Positions 44,433 to 53,702 of a stretch of DNA of 64,000 nt are shown piece by piece; positions within the stretch are counted from its first letter, which is position 1, and each line of letters starts with the position of its first letter. Under the pieces are notes generated by a model. The model was given only the letters and a program-made list of their open reading frames with translations, did no database searches and was not told the origin of the DNA. The stretch comes from Sediminibacillus dalangtanensis. Lineage in GTDB: Bacteria; Bacillota; Bacilli; Bacillales; Amphibacillaceae. The DNA lies in the NCBI RefSeq assembly GCF_017792025.1, contig NZ_CP046956.1, positions 1,364,001 through 1,428,000 of the forward strand. The letters are read 5' to 3'. A program made the position numbers and the translations under genes.

Positions 44433-45167
44433 ATGGGAAAATATTTAAGCTATAAAGAAATTCAAACTAGATGCGGTACATTGCAGGAAAAATATCAGAT
44501 AGAGGAAGAAAGGTTTTATGATGTGGTGGAAATATGGGCGGAAAGCAATCTTTCGCCGAAAGATAAATTGCTCGGAAGTTTTCACGAGTTGCTGCGTATC
44601 GTCAGCAAGGAGATTGACACGATTGAGAATACCTTGGAATTGGAGGCCTCTTGTCGGATGGGCTGTGCGTTTTGCTGCTATTATCCTATCATTATCAATA
44701 AAATGGAAGCAAAGCTGATGAGACAGGCGATGGCGGTTTTTCCTGAGCAGCGCAGGAACAAACTTCATGCTCATTTTCATCATTATTTCCAAGAGTACGG
44801 CAAGCAGCTTGAAGATCTGTCAGCCATTGAAACGGAAACCGACCGGGAGTTCAAACTTGCCTACCGGAAAAAACAACTGCCATGCGTCATGCTCGATACA
44901 GAAACCAATCAATGCATGGCTTATGAAATCAGACCGATTCCTTGCCGGACTTACGTAAATTATGCTGATCCAAAAGTTTGCCAGCAAAACCTCATGCCAA
45001 AAGAAACCGTCAGCTTCGAATTTTTATATGGCGAGTATATGGGCGCACTCAACGAATTTCTGCAATTCCTTTATGAAGAAGAAGATACAGCCTTCATTGA
45101 CTACCCAAACGACCTCTACACCCAAGATTACCTGTTTAACTGGTTCAAAGATGACTACAGGGTCTAA
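44433..45167 (+). CDS. YkgJ-type cysteine cluster protein
   Basis: A 244-residue cytosolic protein of the YkgJ family (CxxCxxCC cluster). The ligand motifs are CRMGCAFCCYYP around residues 74-85, then LPCVML, NQCMAYEIRPIPCRTY near 149-170, and VCQQN. The family binds an iron-sulphur or zinc centre and its function is unknown. GAGGGAGATTA precedes ATG. The AT-rich promoter just upstream abuts the IS110 end, so its transcription may have been altered by the insertion. Confidence 0.85.
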   Translation: MGKYLSYKEIQTRCGTLQEKYQIEEERFYDVVEIWAESNLSPKDKLLGSFHELLRIVSKEIDTIENTLELEASCRMGCAFCCYYPIIINKMEAKLMRQAMAVFPEQRRNKLHAHFHHYFQEYGKQLEDLSAIETETDREFKLAYRKKQLPCVMLDTETNQCMAYEIRPIPCRTYVNYADPKVCQQNLMPKETVSFEFLYGEYMGALNEFLQFLYEEEDTAFIDYPNDLYTQDYLFNWFKDDYRV

Positions 45168-45189
45168 CTAAGGGCTAAGGGGGAATACG

Positions 45190-45258
45190 GGGGTCAGTCC
45201 CCAATATATGAATTTCTGTCATTCTCAACCTGTCGGGACCGTTTTAGGGACTGACCCC
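45190..45258. repeat. GGGGTCAGTCCC inverted repeat, unit 1
   Basis: GGGGTCAGTCCC at 45190-45201 and its exact complement GGGACTGACCCC at 45247-45258 enclose 45 bases. Such units recur in intergenic DNA of Bacillaceae. Confidence 0.8.
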
Positions 45259-45367
45259 AAATGGGGGAGACAGGATCTGTTAATGAGCTGAATGTTGACA
45301 GAGCGGGGTTTAGGGAGATTGAAGGTGTGTCCCCAAATCCGTGGAATATCTCACCTAGTTTGGTTAA

Positions 45368-45426
45368 GGGGTCAGTCCCTCCCGCGGTATTTGGGTGTCG
45401 TTACTGGTGCGGGAGGGACTGACCCC
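45368..45426. repeat. GGGGTCAGTCCC inverted repeat, unit 2, perfect 18-bp stem
   Basis: GGGGTCAGTCCCTCCCGC at 45368-45385 pairs perfectly with GCGGGAGGGACTGACCCC at 45409-45426. It shares the same core as unit 1, 180 bases away. It lies 5 bases before the end of fetB and could stop transcription from either side. Confidence 0.85.
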
Positions 45427-45431
45427 GGATT

Positions 45432-46193
45432 TTATTCTTTCATTCTGCTTTTGACAAGCTGCATGCGTTCGTTGAACAAGGTCGGATAAGACATGTAACC
45501 GAGCAAGATGCTGGTGACCACTGCTGTTGTCAAAATCAGGAATAAAATTAACAACTGAAATTGGACGGCTTGCACTGGGTCTGCACCTGCTATGATTTGG
45601 CCGCTCATCATTCCTGGGAGCTGGACAAGTCCGATGGTTTTTTGGCTCTCAATGGTTGGAATGGTGCTCGCTTTGATGGAAGTGATCAGTTGGCGATGAA
45701 TCGCTTGTTTAGGTGTACCACCCAATGAGAGAATCAACTCGGTTTCGTCCTCGTGGTCTTCCACTTCAGCGGTAAATCGATTCAAAAACAATATCGACAA
45801 AACCATGGAATTCCCGATAATCATTCCGCTGATTGGAATGATATATTGAGGAGTAGGTGGTGTGATCGAAAGCCCGAGCAGAATACCTTGGGTAAGCACT
45901 TCTACAACAATAAAGGTGAGAATCAGTTTCCAGGTAATTCCTTGAATCGACCTGCCTTTCCGTCTTGCATTTTGTGTGGCTGCCGCAATCATCAGAACAA
46001 CCATTAATAGAATGTAGAGCATGTTTTCAGCATCAAATACATACTGCAATAAATACCCGACCGCAAGCAGCTGTATAATCGAGCGGATGGCAGCAATAAT
46101 CGTATCCTTTTCCAGTTCCAGTCTTAAAACTTTCGATAATAAAAGCGGAATGATAACAAAAATGAGTGCGAGGGACAATGTAAGATAATTCAT
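45432..46193 (-). CDS. fetB: ABC transporter permease FetB-like (UPF0014)
   Basis: A 253-residue membrane protein with seven hydrophobic segments. It contains the UPF0014 signature LSLGGTPKQAIHRQLITSIKASTIPTIESQKTIGLVQLPGMMSGQIIAGADPVQAVQFQ. E. coli FetAB exports iron and helps resist oxidative stress; YbbM is the B. subtilis-side relative I recall, though naming varies. The start overlaps the fetA stop by 4 bases. Confidence 0.9.
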   Translation of the reverse strand: MNYLTLSLALIFVIIPLLLSKVLRLELEKDTIIAAIRSIIQLLAVGYLLQYVFDAENMLYILLMVVLMIAAATQNARRKGRSIQGITWKLILTFIVVEVLTQGILLGLSITPPTPQYIIPISGMIIGNSMVLSILFLNRFTAEVEDHEDETELILSLGGTPKQAIHRQLITSIKASTIPTIESQKTIGLVQLPGMMSGQIIAGADPVQAVQFQLLILFLILTTAVVTSILLGYMSYPTLFNERMQLVKSRMKE

Positions 46194-46921
46194 GCATCTT
46201 CCCCCTTCACAAACCTTTTGACCTGTTCATTGGAAGGGTTGTTCAACAAACTGCTTTCCCCTGTTTCTACCACTTCTCCTTCAATCATCACCCAAGTATA
46301 GTCACCGAGGCTTCTCGCCTGTTGTAAGTTGTGGGTGATCCAAACTATCGTCGTACCATAGTTTTGATTGATTCGAATGATCAATTCTTCGATATCCTGT
46401 TGTGAAACACGATCCAGTGAAGCAGTGATTTCATCTAACAGCAGCACATCAGGACGATTAACTAAGGTACGGGCAATCGACAGCTTTTGCCGCTGGCCCC
46501 CGGACAAATCCTTAATGTTCTGTTGTATGCTATCCCGCTTCAGTCCGACTAAGTCTAATAATTCCAATGCGTCATCCTGTTCAAGTTCTTTTCCCTGCAG
46601 TTTGAGCGGAAGAGATAAATTTTCGAAAACACTCCCACTGATCATGGTGGCGCTTTGCAAAGCCACACCTACTTTCCTTCTGAGTTCTACAGGGTTATAT
46701 ACTTCTATGGGCTTTTCTTGTACGTAGATGTTACCAGATGTGGTCGCGCGCAGCCCGTTCATCAATCGGAACAAACTGGTTTTACCAGCGCCGGACGGCC
46801 CGACCAAGGTTGTGATTTTTCCTTCAGGAAAAGAGCCGGTTATCTGTTTCAATATCTTCTGACCGTCGGCAGTGTAGGATACATTTTCCAAACGGACGGC
46901 TTCCTTGTCTGTCACTGACAT
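46190..46921 (-). CDS. fetA: ABC transporter ATP-binding protein FetA-like
   Basis: A 243-residue ABC ATPase: Walker A GPSGAGKTS, Q-loop GVALQSATM, signature LSGGQRQKLSIART, Walker B DVLLLDEITASLD, H-loop VWITHN. It pairs with the fetB permease downstream. Start is ATG 46919-46921, behind GGAGAA. The pair forms a two-gene operon. Confidence 0.9.
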   Translation of the reverse strand: MSVTDKEAVRLENVSYTADGQKILKQITGSFPEGKITTLVGPSGAGKTSLFRLMNGLRATTSGNIYVQEKPIEVYNPVELRRKVGVALQSATMISGSVFENLSLPLKLQGKELEQDDALELLDLVGLKRDSIQQNIKDLSGGQRQKLSIARTLVNRPDVLLLDEITASLDRVSQQDIEELIIRINQNYGTTIVWITHNLQQARSLGDYTWVMIEGEVVETGESSLLNNPSNEQVKRFVKGEDA

Positions 46922-47140
46922 GATTGATTCTCCTTCTCTCTAATTTGCTTTTAATCAGTATCCCCTATGAAAACTGTTTCTATTTTCTCCAAAGCATCAG
47001 GATTATTTTAGCAAACTTGATGGAGATTTGTTGATTGAGAAAATCGAAGAAAGTGATTGTGTATGAAAAGCAAACCTCTACCACCCCCAAGGAGAATCGG
47101 TTATAATAAAAGAAGCGCAACACAAAATTACATAAGCGAA

Positions 47141-47225
47141 ACCACAAGGGGAGCTTTATGCTGAGAGTGAACGAGACTGTTCTGACCCTTTGAACCTGTT
47201 AGTTAATGCTAGCGCAGGGATGTGG
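47141..47225 (+). promoter_or_regulatory. TPP riboswitch (THI box)
   Basis: All conserved blocks are present: CCACAAGGGGAGC, GCTGAGA (47160-47166), ACCCTTTGAACCTG (about 47185-47198), GTTAATGCTAGCGCAGGGA, and TGTGG closing the P1 stem with CCACA. It binds thiamine pyrophosphate and switches off the thiT gene that follows. Confidence 0.96.
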
Positions 47226-47264
47226 ATGATGGTGGATCGGATTCTGGCTGTCTGCATACATGTT

Positions 47265-47302
47265 CTCCCTTGGTGTTTCGTATGGAAAAGGGGAGTTTTT
47301 TT
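47265..47302 (+). terminator. Riboswitch-controlled terminator covering the thiT RBS
   Basis: CTCCCTT at 47265-47271 pairs with AAGGGGAG at 47288-47295, followed by seven Ts. The GGGGAG arm is also the thiT ribosome binding site, so the stem could block both transcription and translation. Confidence 0.8.
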
Positions 47303-47304
47303 AT

Positions 47305-47913
47305 ATGTTGAAGAAGTTGGGATTGGTTGCATTGATTGAAGCTTCATTTTTCGCTGCACTGGCATTTGTTTTTGATTTACTTCCTTCGATCAGATTGTCT
47401 CCATCGATTTCCATCTCGTTTGCCATGGTACCGATTTTCCTGCTCGCATTCCGGAGAGGCTTCATTGTCAGTGTTCTGGCAGGCTTTATTTGGGGATTGT
47501 TGCAAGTGGCTCTTGGTGATGCAGCTCGTTCTATTCTTACGCCTTTACAAGGATTTATCGAGTATTTTGTAGCTTTTGCCTTTGTTGGTTTTGCCGGACT
47601 TTTTTATCAACCGGTTCAGACAGCATATCGCAGGGGGAGAAAAAGAGCCGCTTTATGTTTGGTGACTGTCGCTGTTTTTGTCGGTAGTATCGCCCGTTAC
47701 TTTTGGCATTTCATTGCCGGTTTTATATTTTGGGGTGAATATGCTCCAGAGGGAATGAATCCTGTCTGGTTTTCCTTTGTTGCCAACGGGGTGACAGCAC
47801 TGGGCGCCGCTGTATTGTGTTCTATATTGACAGTATTGGTACTAAGCAGTGCGCCGACATTAATTCGGCCCAAAACCGCTGCCCCTGTTTCTCCCCCGAA
47901 AAAAGCTTCCTGA
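47305..47913 (+). CDS. thiT: Energy-coupled thiamine transporter ThiT
   Basis: A 202-residue membrane protein, the substrate-binding S component of an ECF-type thiamine transporter, with six helices. LPSIRLSPSISISFAMVPIFLLAFRRG, GLLQVALGDAARSILTPLQGFIEYFVAF and the WHFIAGFIFWGEYAPEGMNPVWFSFV stretch are the family signature, and include the aromatic thiamine pocket. The ATG at 47305 is used; an upstream in-frame ATG lies inside the riboswitch platform. The ECF energy module must be encoded elsewhere. Confidence 0.94.
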   Translation: MLKKLGLVALIEASFFAALAFVFDLLPSIRLSPSISISFAMVPIFLLAFRRGFIVSVLAGFIWGLLQVALGDAARSILTPLQGFIEYFVAFAFVGFAGLFYQPVQTAYRRGRKRAALCLVTVAVFVGSIARYFWHFIAGFIFWGEYAPEGMNPVWFSFVANGVTALGAAVLCSILTVLVLSSAPTLIRPKTAAPVSPPKKAS

Positions 47914-47954
47914 GAGAAAAATAATAGAATGGTTACGGAAGGTAGGGGTAACTC

Positions 47955-49169
47955 ATGGATCCATTGGATATCCTGGACAATTTAGAGAGTATAAAACCTG
48001 TCTACCAGCCGATTGTCAGCGCGATTCGTCATACGGTAGCAGGTTATGAAGTGCTGGGCAGATTCAGAAATGAAGAAGAATGGGAGAGTCTTGGTCCTTT
48101 TTTTTCTGATCCGGAAGTACCGGAAGAATTCAAAGTAGAAGTCGATCAACATCTTTTACAAATTGCCATAACGGAAATGCTTGAAGCCGAAGTGGATGGC
48201 TATTTATTCATCAACCGGAATGCAAAACAACTGATGGTCAATGACGGAGAAGATTTGTTACAACTGTTGTTGGATTTCGAGGCAAAAGGGTTTTCGATGA
48301 ACCGTATTGTCATTGAAGTGACGGAGCATGATTTTGACGAGGCGTTTGAAAACTTGAACCATCTTCTGCTTTATTATAAGACTTTCGGCATTCAGATTGC
48401 AGTCGACCATGTTGGAGCGAAAAGCTCTAATATTGACCGGATTCGCCAACTGGAACCGCATATATTAAAAATAGATACAGATATCATCCGTCGTCACAAT
48501 GCGGATGGTTTTCAAGATATCATGCATTCGCTATCCATGCTTGCCAGGCGGATCGGAGCAGCTTTATTGTTTGAAAACATAGAAGATAATTTTCAATTGT
48601 ATTTTGCCTGGAAACATGGCGGCCGTTTTTACCAGGGGTATTATCTGGCGAAACCCGGTTTTGCTTTGGACGGTCAGTCCGTATTAAGGATAAATGTGAC
48701 AGAAAAGGTATCCGAATACATCAAGCGGGAAAAACAACTGGTAGAACAACGTCTGCTTCATGTGCTGAATTGGGAGCAAAAAGTAAAAAGGATTCAGTCC
48801 CAGTGGGAAGGAACCAAGAAGGCTGATCACTTTATCGAAGGCTTGACCAGCGACTTTGAGGAAGAGAGTTTTCGGATGTTTATCTGCGATAGCGACGGTC
48901 ACCAAGTATCTTCCAACTTTCGAAAAAGAGATGGCCGGTGGGAGATGGAGCCTGATAAAATAGGGTCGAACTGGGCTTTTCGTCCTTACTTCCTAGAAAA
49001 TACTATGCAGATGAAAACATGGAGCAGGGGGATCCTGTCCGAAATCTATTCGGATATTGAAACAAGGGAAATGATTCGAACATTTAGCTTTCCGCTGACA
49101 GATGAGTATTTTTTGTTTATTGATATCCGCTATGCTTTTATATTTGAGAACGAATCGCTGCTAATCTGA
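47955..49169 (+). CDS. ykuI: EAL-domain protein, YkuI-like
   Basis: A 404-residue protein with an N-terminal EAL fold (residues about 1-245) and a C-terminal PAS-like/YkuI_C domain (about 250-404). The EAL signature is EVL (residues 32-34, GYEVLGR), and the DDFG catalytic loop is DHVGAKSS. B. subtilis YkuI has the same changes, binds c-di-GMP, and showed no measurable phosphodiesterase activity, so this is more likely a c-di-GMP receptor. GGTAGGGG precedes ATG. Confidence 0.9.
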   Translation: MDPLDILDNLESIKPVYQPIVSAIRHTVAGYEVLGRFRNEEEWESLGPFFSDPEVPEEFKVEVDQHLLQIAITEMLEAEVDGYLFINRNAKQLMVNDGEDLLQLLLDFEAKGFSMNRIVIEVTEHDFDEAFENLNHLLLYYKTFGIQIAVDHVGAKSSNIDRIRQLEPHILKIDTDIIRRHNADGFQDIMHSLSMLARRIGAALLFENIEDNFQLYFAWKHGGRFYQGYYLAKPGFALDGQSVLRINVTEKVSEYIKREKQLVEQRLLHVLNWEQKVKRIQSQWEGTKKADHFIEGLTSDFEEESFRMFICDSDGHQVSSNFRKRDGRWEMEPDKIGSNWAFRPYFLENTMQMKTWSRGILSEIYSDIETREMIRTFSFPLTDEYFLFIDIRYAFIFENESLLI

Positions 49170-49196
49170 TCATCGCAGGGTAACGAACATTAGCTG

Positions 49197-49229
49197 AAAA
49201 CAGCCTGGCAAATCTCAGGCTGTTTTTTT
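49197..49229 (+). terminator. Terminator after ykuI
   Basis: AAACAGCCTG pairs with CAGGCTGTTT, followed by a T-run. Confidence 0.9.
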
Positions 49230-50626
<1,397 letters not shown>

Positions 50627-50652
50627 AAAGCTAAGGAAGAAACACATATAGC

Positions 50653-50690
50653 AAGGACTGCTTAGGATTTCGGCAGTCCTTTCCTTTTTA
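50653..50690. terminator. Terminator between xylanase and azlD
   Basis: AAGGACTGC at 50653-50661 pairs with GCAGTCCTT at 50673-50681 and is followed by a T-rich tract. It lies between convergent genes. Confidence 0.85.
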
Positions 50691-51005
50691 ACCGATTCCC
50701 ATTCGGATAAGAATTCCGGCCAACATTCCTGTCAGGAGAGAAGGAAGAAAACGGCTTGATATTCGAAGAATTACTGCAGTGACAAGACTTCCGATAAGGA
50801 CGGGGATAGAAAGTGTAAGCTGGTTGTTAACAGGAATAATCATTTGTTTTAAAATAAGGGACGTAATAATTGCTATAGGCAAAAAATCAAAATATCGTCG
50901 AAGAGCAGGTCCTAGTTCGCGTCCTGCCATAAACGCTGTCCCTATGATTCTGGAAAAATAGGTTGATACAGCAAGCAATCCAATCAATATCCAATCATGA
51001 AACAT
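50688..51005 (-). CDS. azlD: Branched-chain amino acid exporter small subunit AzlD-like
   Basis: A 105-residue membrane protein with four helices. It starts MFHDWILIGLLAVSTYFSRIIGTAFM, with the LRRYFDFLPIAIITSLIL signature of AzlD. It is the small partner of AzlC, with which it overlaps by 11 bases. The complex exports branched-chain amino acids or analogues. Confidence 0.9.
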   Translation of the reverse strand: MFHDWILIGLLAVSTYFSRIIGTAFMAGRELGPALRRYFDFLPIAIITSLILKQMIIPVNNQLTLSIPVLIGSLVTAVILRISSRFLPSLLTGMLAGILIRMGIG

Positions 51006-51690
51006 GGCGGTCCCTCCTTGCCATCAATAGCCCTGCAAATGGTGCAGCAACCCCCGTTGCGATAATTGTTAAAGGGTTGTCGGGAAAAACAAATTCCATT
51101 CCTGTTGTTAAAATAGCTGCTGCCAAGGCTGTGGTTATTTCTGGGCGTTTCCGGAGGCTTGGTATAAGCAAAGCGGTGAAGGTAAGAGGGAATGCTAAAT
51201 CCAATCCCCATTGATGGGGGTCGATTTCCCCTCCAATGAGTGCTCCTGCAAGCGTAGCAAAAACCCAGGCAATATAGAATGTAAATGAGATAACGGCAAA
51301 ATATAATGGATCTGGTCCATATTTGGTAAACCGGGCGCTTCCTAGAACGAATGGTTCATCGGAGACCCAAAAGGATAATGCCCATCTCCATCTACCAGCG
51401 GTTGAAATTCCTTTAGAAAGCGCCGCTCCGTATAAGAGGTTGCGTAAATTCAATAAAGTGGCTGTAATTAATACACTCACCATGCCCGCTCCACCTATCA
51501 GCATTCCTGCCGCGGCCAGCTGCACCGAGCCGGAAAAAACCAAAACGGACATGGCTGTCGCTTCTCCCGGATGGAAACCGGCCTGGTTGGCCAACACCCC
51601 GAAAGATAAACCGTATGCTGCTATAGCGGTTGCCAGCGGCAAAGCTTCCAACAAGGCAATTTTTACTGTCGCTCCATTTGATCCTTTCAT
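50995..51690 (-). CDS. azlC: Branched-chain amino acid exporter large subunit AzlC-like
   Basis: A 231-residue membrane protein with about seven helices. ALPLATAIAAYGLSFGVLANQAGFHPGEATAMSVLVFSGSVQLAAAGML is the AzlC signature, and LNLRNLLYGAALS follows. It functions with AzlD in export of leucine-type amino acids. A divergent XRE-cupin regulator is next to it, which is a common arrangement. Confidence 0.93.
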   Translation of the reverse strand: MKGSNGATVKIALLEALPLATAIAAYGLSFGVLANQAGFHPGEATAMSVLVFSGSVQLAAAGMLIGGAGMVSVLITATLLNLRNLLYGAALSKGISTAGRWRWALSFWVSDEPFVLGSARFTKYGPDPLYFAVISFTFYIAWVFATLAGALIGGEIDPHQWGLDLAFPLTFTALLIPSLRKRPEITTALAAAILTTGMEFVFPDNPLTIIATGVAAPFAGLLMARRDRHVS

Positions 51691-51835
51691 TTTGTCCTTC
51701 CCTTCTTTTATTTGATAAAATAGGTATATTAAAGGTTACTTTTTGTATATTTTAATATAAATTCAGGCATTAGTATACTATGTTTTACTTTTTGTTTATT
51801 ATAATAAACCGATTTTCGGTAAATGAGGTGAAAGC
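51691..51835. promoter_or_regulatory. Divergent azlC/regulator promoter region with palindromes
   Basis: A perfect 16-base palindrome, GTTTATTATAATAAAC, at 51794-51809, and TAGTATACTA at about 51773-51782, lie among AT-rich promoter-like sequences. They are possible binding sites for the XRE-cupin regulator. Confidence 0.5.
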
Positions 51836-52408
51836 ATGAATAAACCGAAGGAACGACAGACAGGAGATGCTGGAAAAAGAATCGGGACTAACTTGCGGCA
51901 ATTCAGGGCAAGAAAAGGACTTAGCATTGACGCGCTTTCCAGTATAATTGGTGTTAGTAGATTGACCTTGCTAAAAATCGAGAATGGAGAGGGAAATCCG
52001 ACATTGTCCGTGATTTGGAAAATAGCGAATGGGCTGAATATCCCGATTACCGATTTGTTGTCCATAGAAGGAGAAGTAGCTGTATCTCGAAAGACAGAAA
52101 GTTTGAAACTAAGCAGTTCGGATGAGGTTTTTACTGCGGAGCCATTGTTCCCTTCTTATGGACGTACGGAGCTTTATCGAGGATACTTACAGGCAAGAGG
52201 AAAATATGAGGCAGAAGCACACCAAACAGGTGTAACAGAATTTGTGACTGTAATGGCTGGCGGTCTGTCCATCAAAGTGGATGGGGAGACGTATAGATTG
52301 GAAGCTTATGATTCCATTCGGTTTAAAGGAGACCGCCTTCATACTTATGTTAATACAACCGATCAGGTAACCATCCTGCATTTCATGATTGCGTACCCAA
52401 CCTTATAA
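51836..52408 (+). CDS. XRE-family regulator with C-terminal cupin domain
   Basis: A 190-residue protein. The helix-turn-helix is IGTNLRQFRARKGLSIDALSSIIGVSRLTLLKIENGEGNPTLSVIWKIANGL (residues about 15-75), and the cupin sensor domain is in the C-terminal half (EAEAHQTGVTEFVTVMAGGLSIKVDGETYRLEAYDSIRFKGDRLHTYVN). Such XRE-cupin proteins respond to small molecules such as amino acids, and control the adjacent azlCD genes. GAGGTGAAAGC precedes ATG. Confidence 0.9.
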   Translation: MNKPKERQTGDAGKRIGTNLRQFRARKGLSIDALSSIIGVSRLTLLKIENGEGNPTLSVIWKIANGLNIPITDLLSIEGEVAVSRKTESLKLSSSDEVFTAEPLFPSYGRTELYRGYLQARGKYEAEAHQTGVTEFVTVMAGGLSIKVDGETYRLEAYDSIRFKGDRLHTYVNTTDQVTILHFMIAYPTL

Positions 52409-52420
52409 AAAGCAACACAC

Positions 52421-53455
52421 TCAATACGATTTTGTTAATTGAGGAAGCAGTTGCTTGTACACTTGGCCGATTACACCTTTCAATTGGTGGACACCTAAGT
52501 TTGCATTCGTCATGATAACCGCCCCCGTTCCCAAGGAAGGATAAGCGACAAGCATCGATTGAAAGCCAATTCCCCAACCGAAAGAAGAAATCTCTTTTTC
52601 TCCCTCCCCCCAGTCCAAAAACACACCAAGGCCTGAAAAGGGAGCGCACCCCTGGGGGGAGAGCATTTCTTCCGCAAGGGAATGAGAGAGTACTAAGGTG
52701 CTTTTACCAGTTGCAGCTAAAAGGAATTCTTTCAATATAAGACTAAGATCAGTAGGGGTTGTCCATAGACCTGCTGCGGCAGGAAAGGGATACACCGGAT
52801 ATTTCCCATTCACAGTTCGGCCGACCTTATCGTGACCGGAGGAAAGCTTATCTCCTTCTGTTACGGTATATGTACTGTTTTTCATTCGCAAGGGTTCAAA
52901 CAATTCCTCTTTGATTATTGTTTCAAAAGATTTTTCGGTAACATCTTCTATCAAAAGCTGAATAATGCAATAAGCAGTATCTGAATAATGAAAACTCCCC
53001 CCTGGTTTTTCTTTGACATGGACTGGATAGGGGCAATAAGCGGTTTTACCCGTTAATACATCTTGCATAAGGGGGAATCCTTCTGCTTCGTTAAGGGGAC
53101 CGAAGCTTTCCTTCGGGTCCTTTATTCCTGCTTGATGGCTTAGCAATTTGCGTAAGGTGACTTTGCTTGTTTTTATCAGGGGGGATTCAGGCACCTTCCA
53201 AGAGACTAATTTCCGATTCACATCCTCATCTAAATCCAGGATTCCTCTTCCAGCGAATTTCATCACAAGCATGGCTGTGACAAACTTACTGATGGAGCAG
53301 GCGCTAAATAACGTTTCAGGTTTTACCCACTGGTTAGCACCAGCTTCTGTGACACCGAAACATTCCGTTGTTTGAAGGTTATACTTCTCGATAATAGCCA
53401 AACTCATACCAGGAACAGTGGACTGCTCCACCAAGGATGTTAACTGTTTCCTCAT
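52421..53455 (-). CDS. Serine hydrolase, beta-lactamase/class C family
   Basis: A 344-residue penicillin-binding-protein-like hydrolase. SISK (SxxK) carries the nucleophile Ser in LFSACSISKFVTAML, and YSDTAY gives the second motif (YxN-like). There is no signal peptide, so it is probably cytosolic, not an antibiotic-resistance enzyme. ATG 53453-53455 follows GGGGAG; a much longer frame upstream is not supported. The substrate is unknown. A relative of EstB or D-aminopeptidase types is possible. Confidence 0.85.
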   Translation of the reverse strand: MRKQLTSLVEQSTVPGMSLAIIEKYNLQTTECFGVTEAGANQWVKPETLFSACSISKFVTAMLVMKFAGRGILDLDEDVNRKLVSWKVPESPLIKTSKVTLRKLLSHQAGIKDPKESFGPLNEAEGFPLMQDVLTGKTAYCPYPVHVKEKPGGSFHYSDTAYCIIQLLIEDVTEKSFETIIKEELFEPLRMKNSTYTVTEGDKLSSGHDKVGRTVNGKYPVYPFPAAAGLWTTPTDLSLILKEFLLAATGKSTLVLSHSLAEEMLSPQGCAPFSGLGVFLDWGEGEKEISSFGWGIGFQSMLVAYPSLGTGAVIMTNANLGVHQLKGVIGQVYKQLLPQLTKSY

Positions 53456-53620
53456 TTTTTCATCTCCCCATCCGTATTTCTTTTCATTATATAATAAGAA
53501 CACCTGTTCGTAAATGAGATAATGAAAATTGTTGGGACTGAAAGATAGAAACATTTATCAAAAACGTCCGATAGGAGTTGGAATCAAAGCTGGAGCACCA
53601 CATTCTTTAACATCGATCAT

Positions 53621-53670
53621 ACAAAGCAAAAACCCGACGATTTCGAAACATCGTCCGGTCTTTGTTTTGA
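53621..53670 (-). terminator. Terminator of yfmM
   Basis: GACGAT pairs with ATCGTC across TTCGAAAC. On the minus strand it is followed by GGGTTTTTGC. It ends transcription of the ABC-F gene. Confidence 0.7.
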
Positions 53671-53702
53671 TGACTATCCTTTTGTATATTATTTACTATT
53701 TA

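Noticed and set aside
52421..53455. Serine hydrolase as an antibiotic beta-lactamase
   Set aside because: It lacks a signal peptide and is not near resistance genes; the fold family is broad, so I kept a neutral name.
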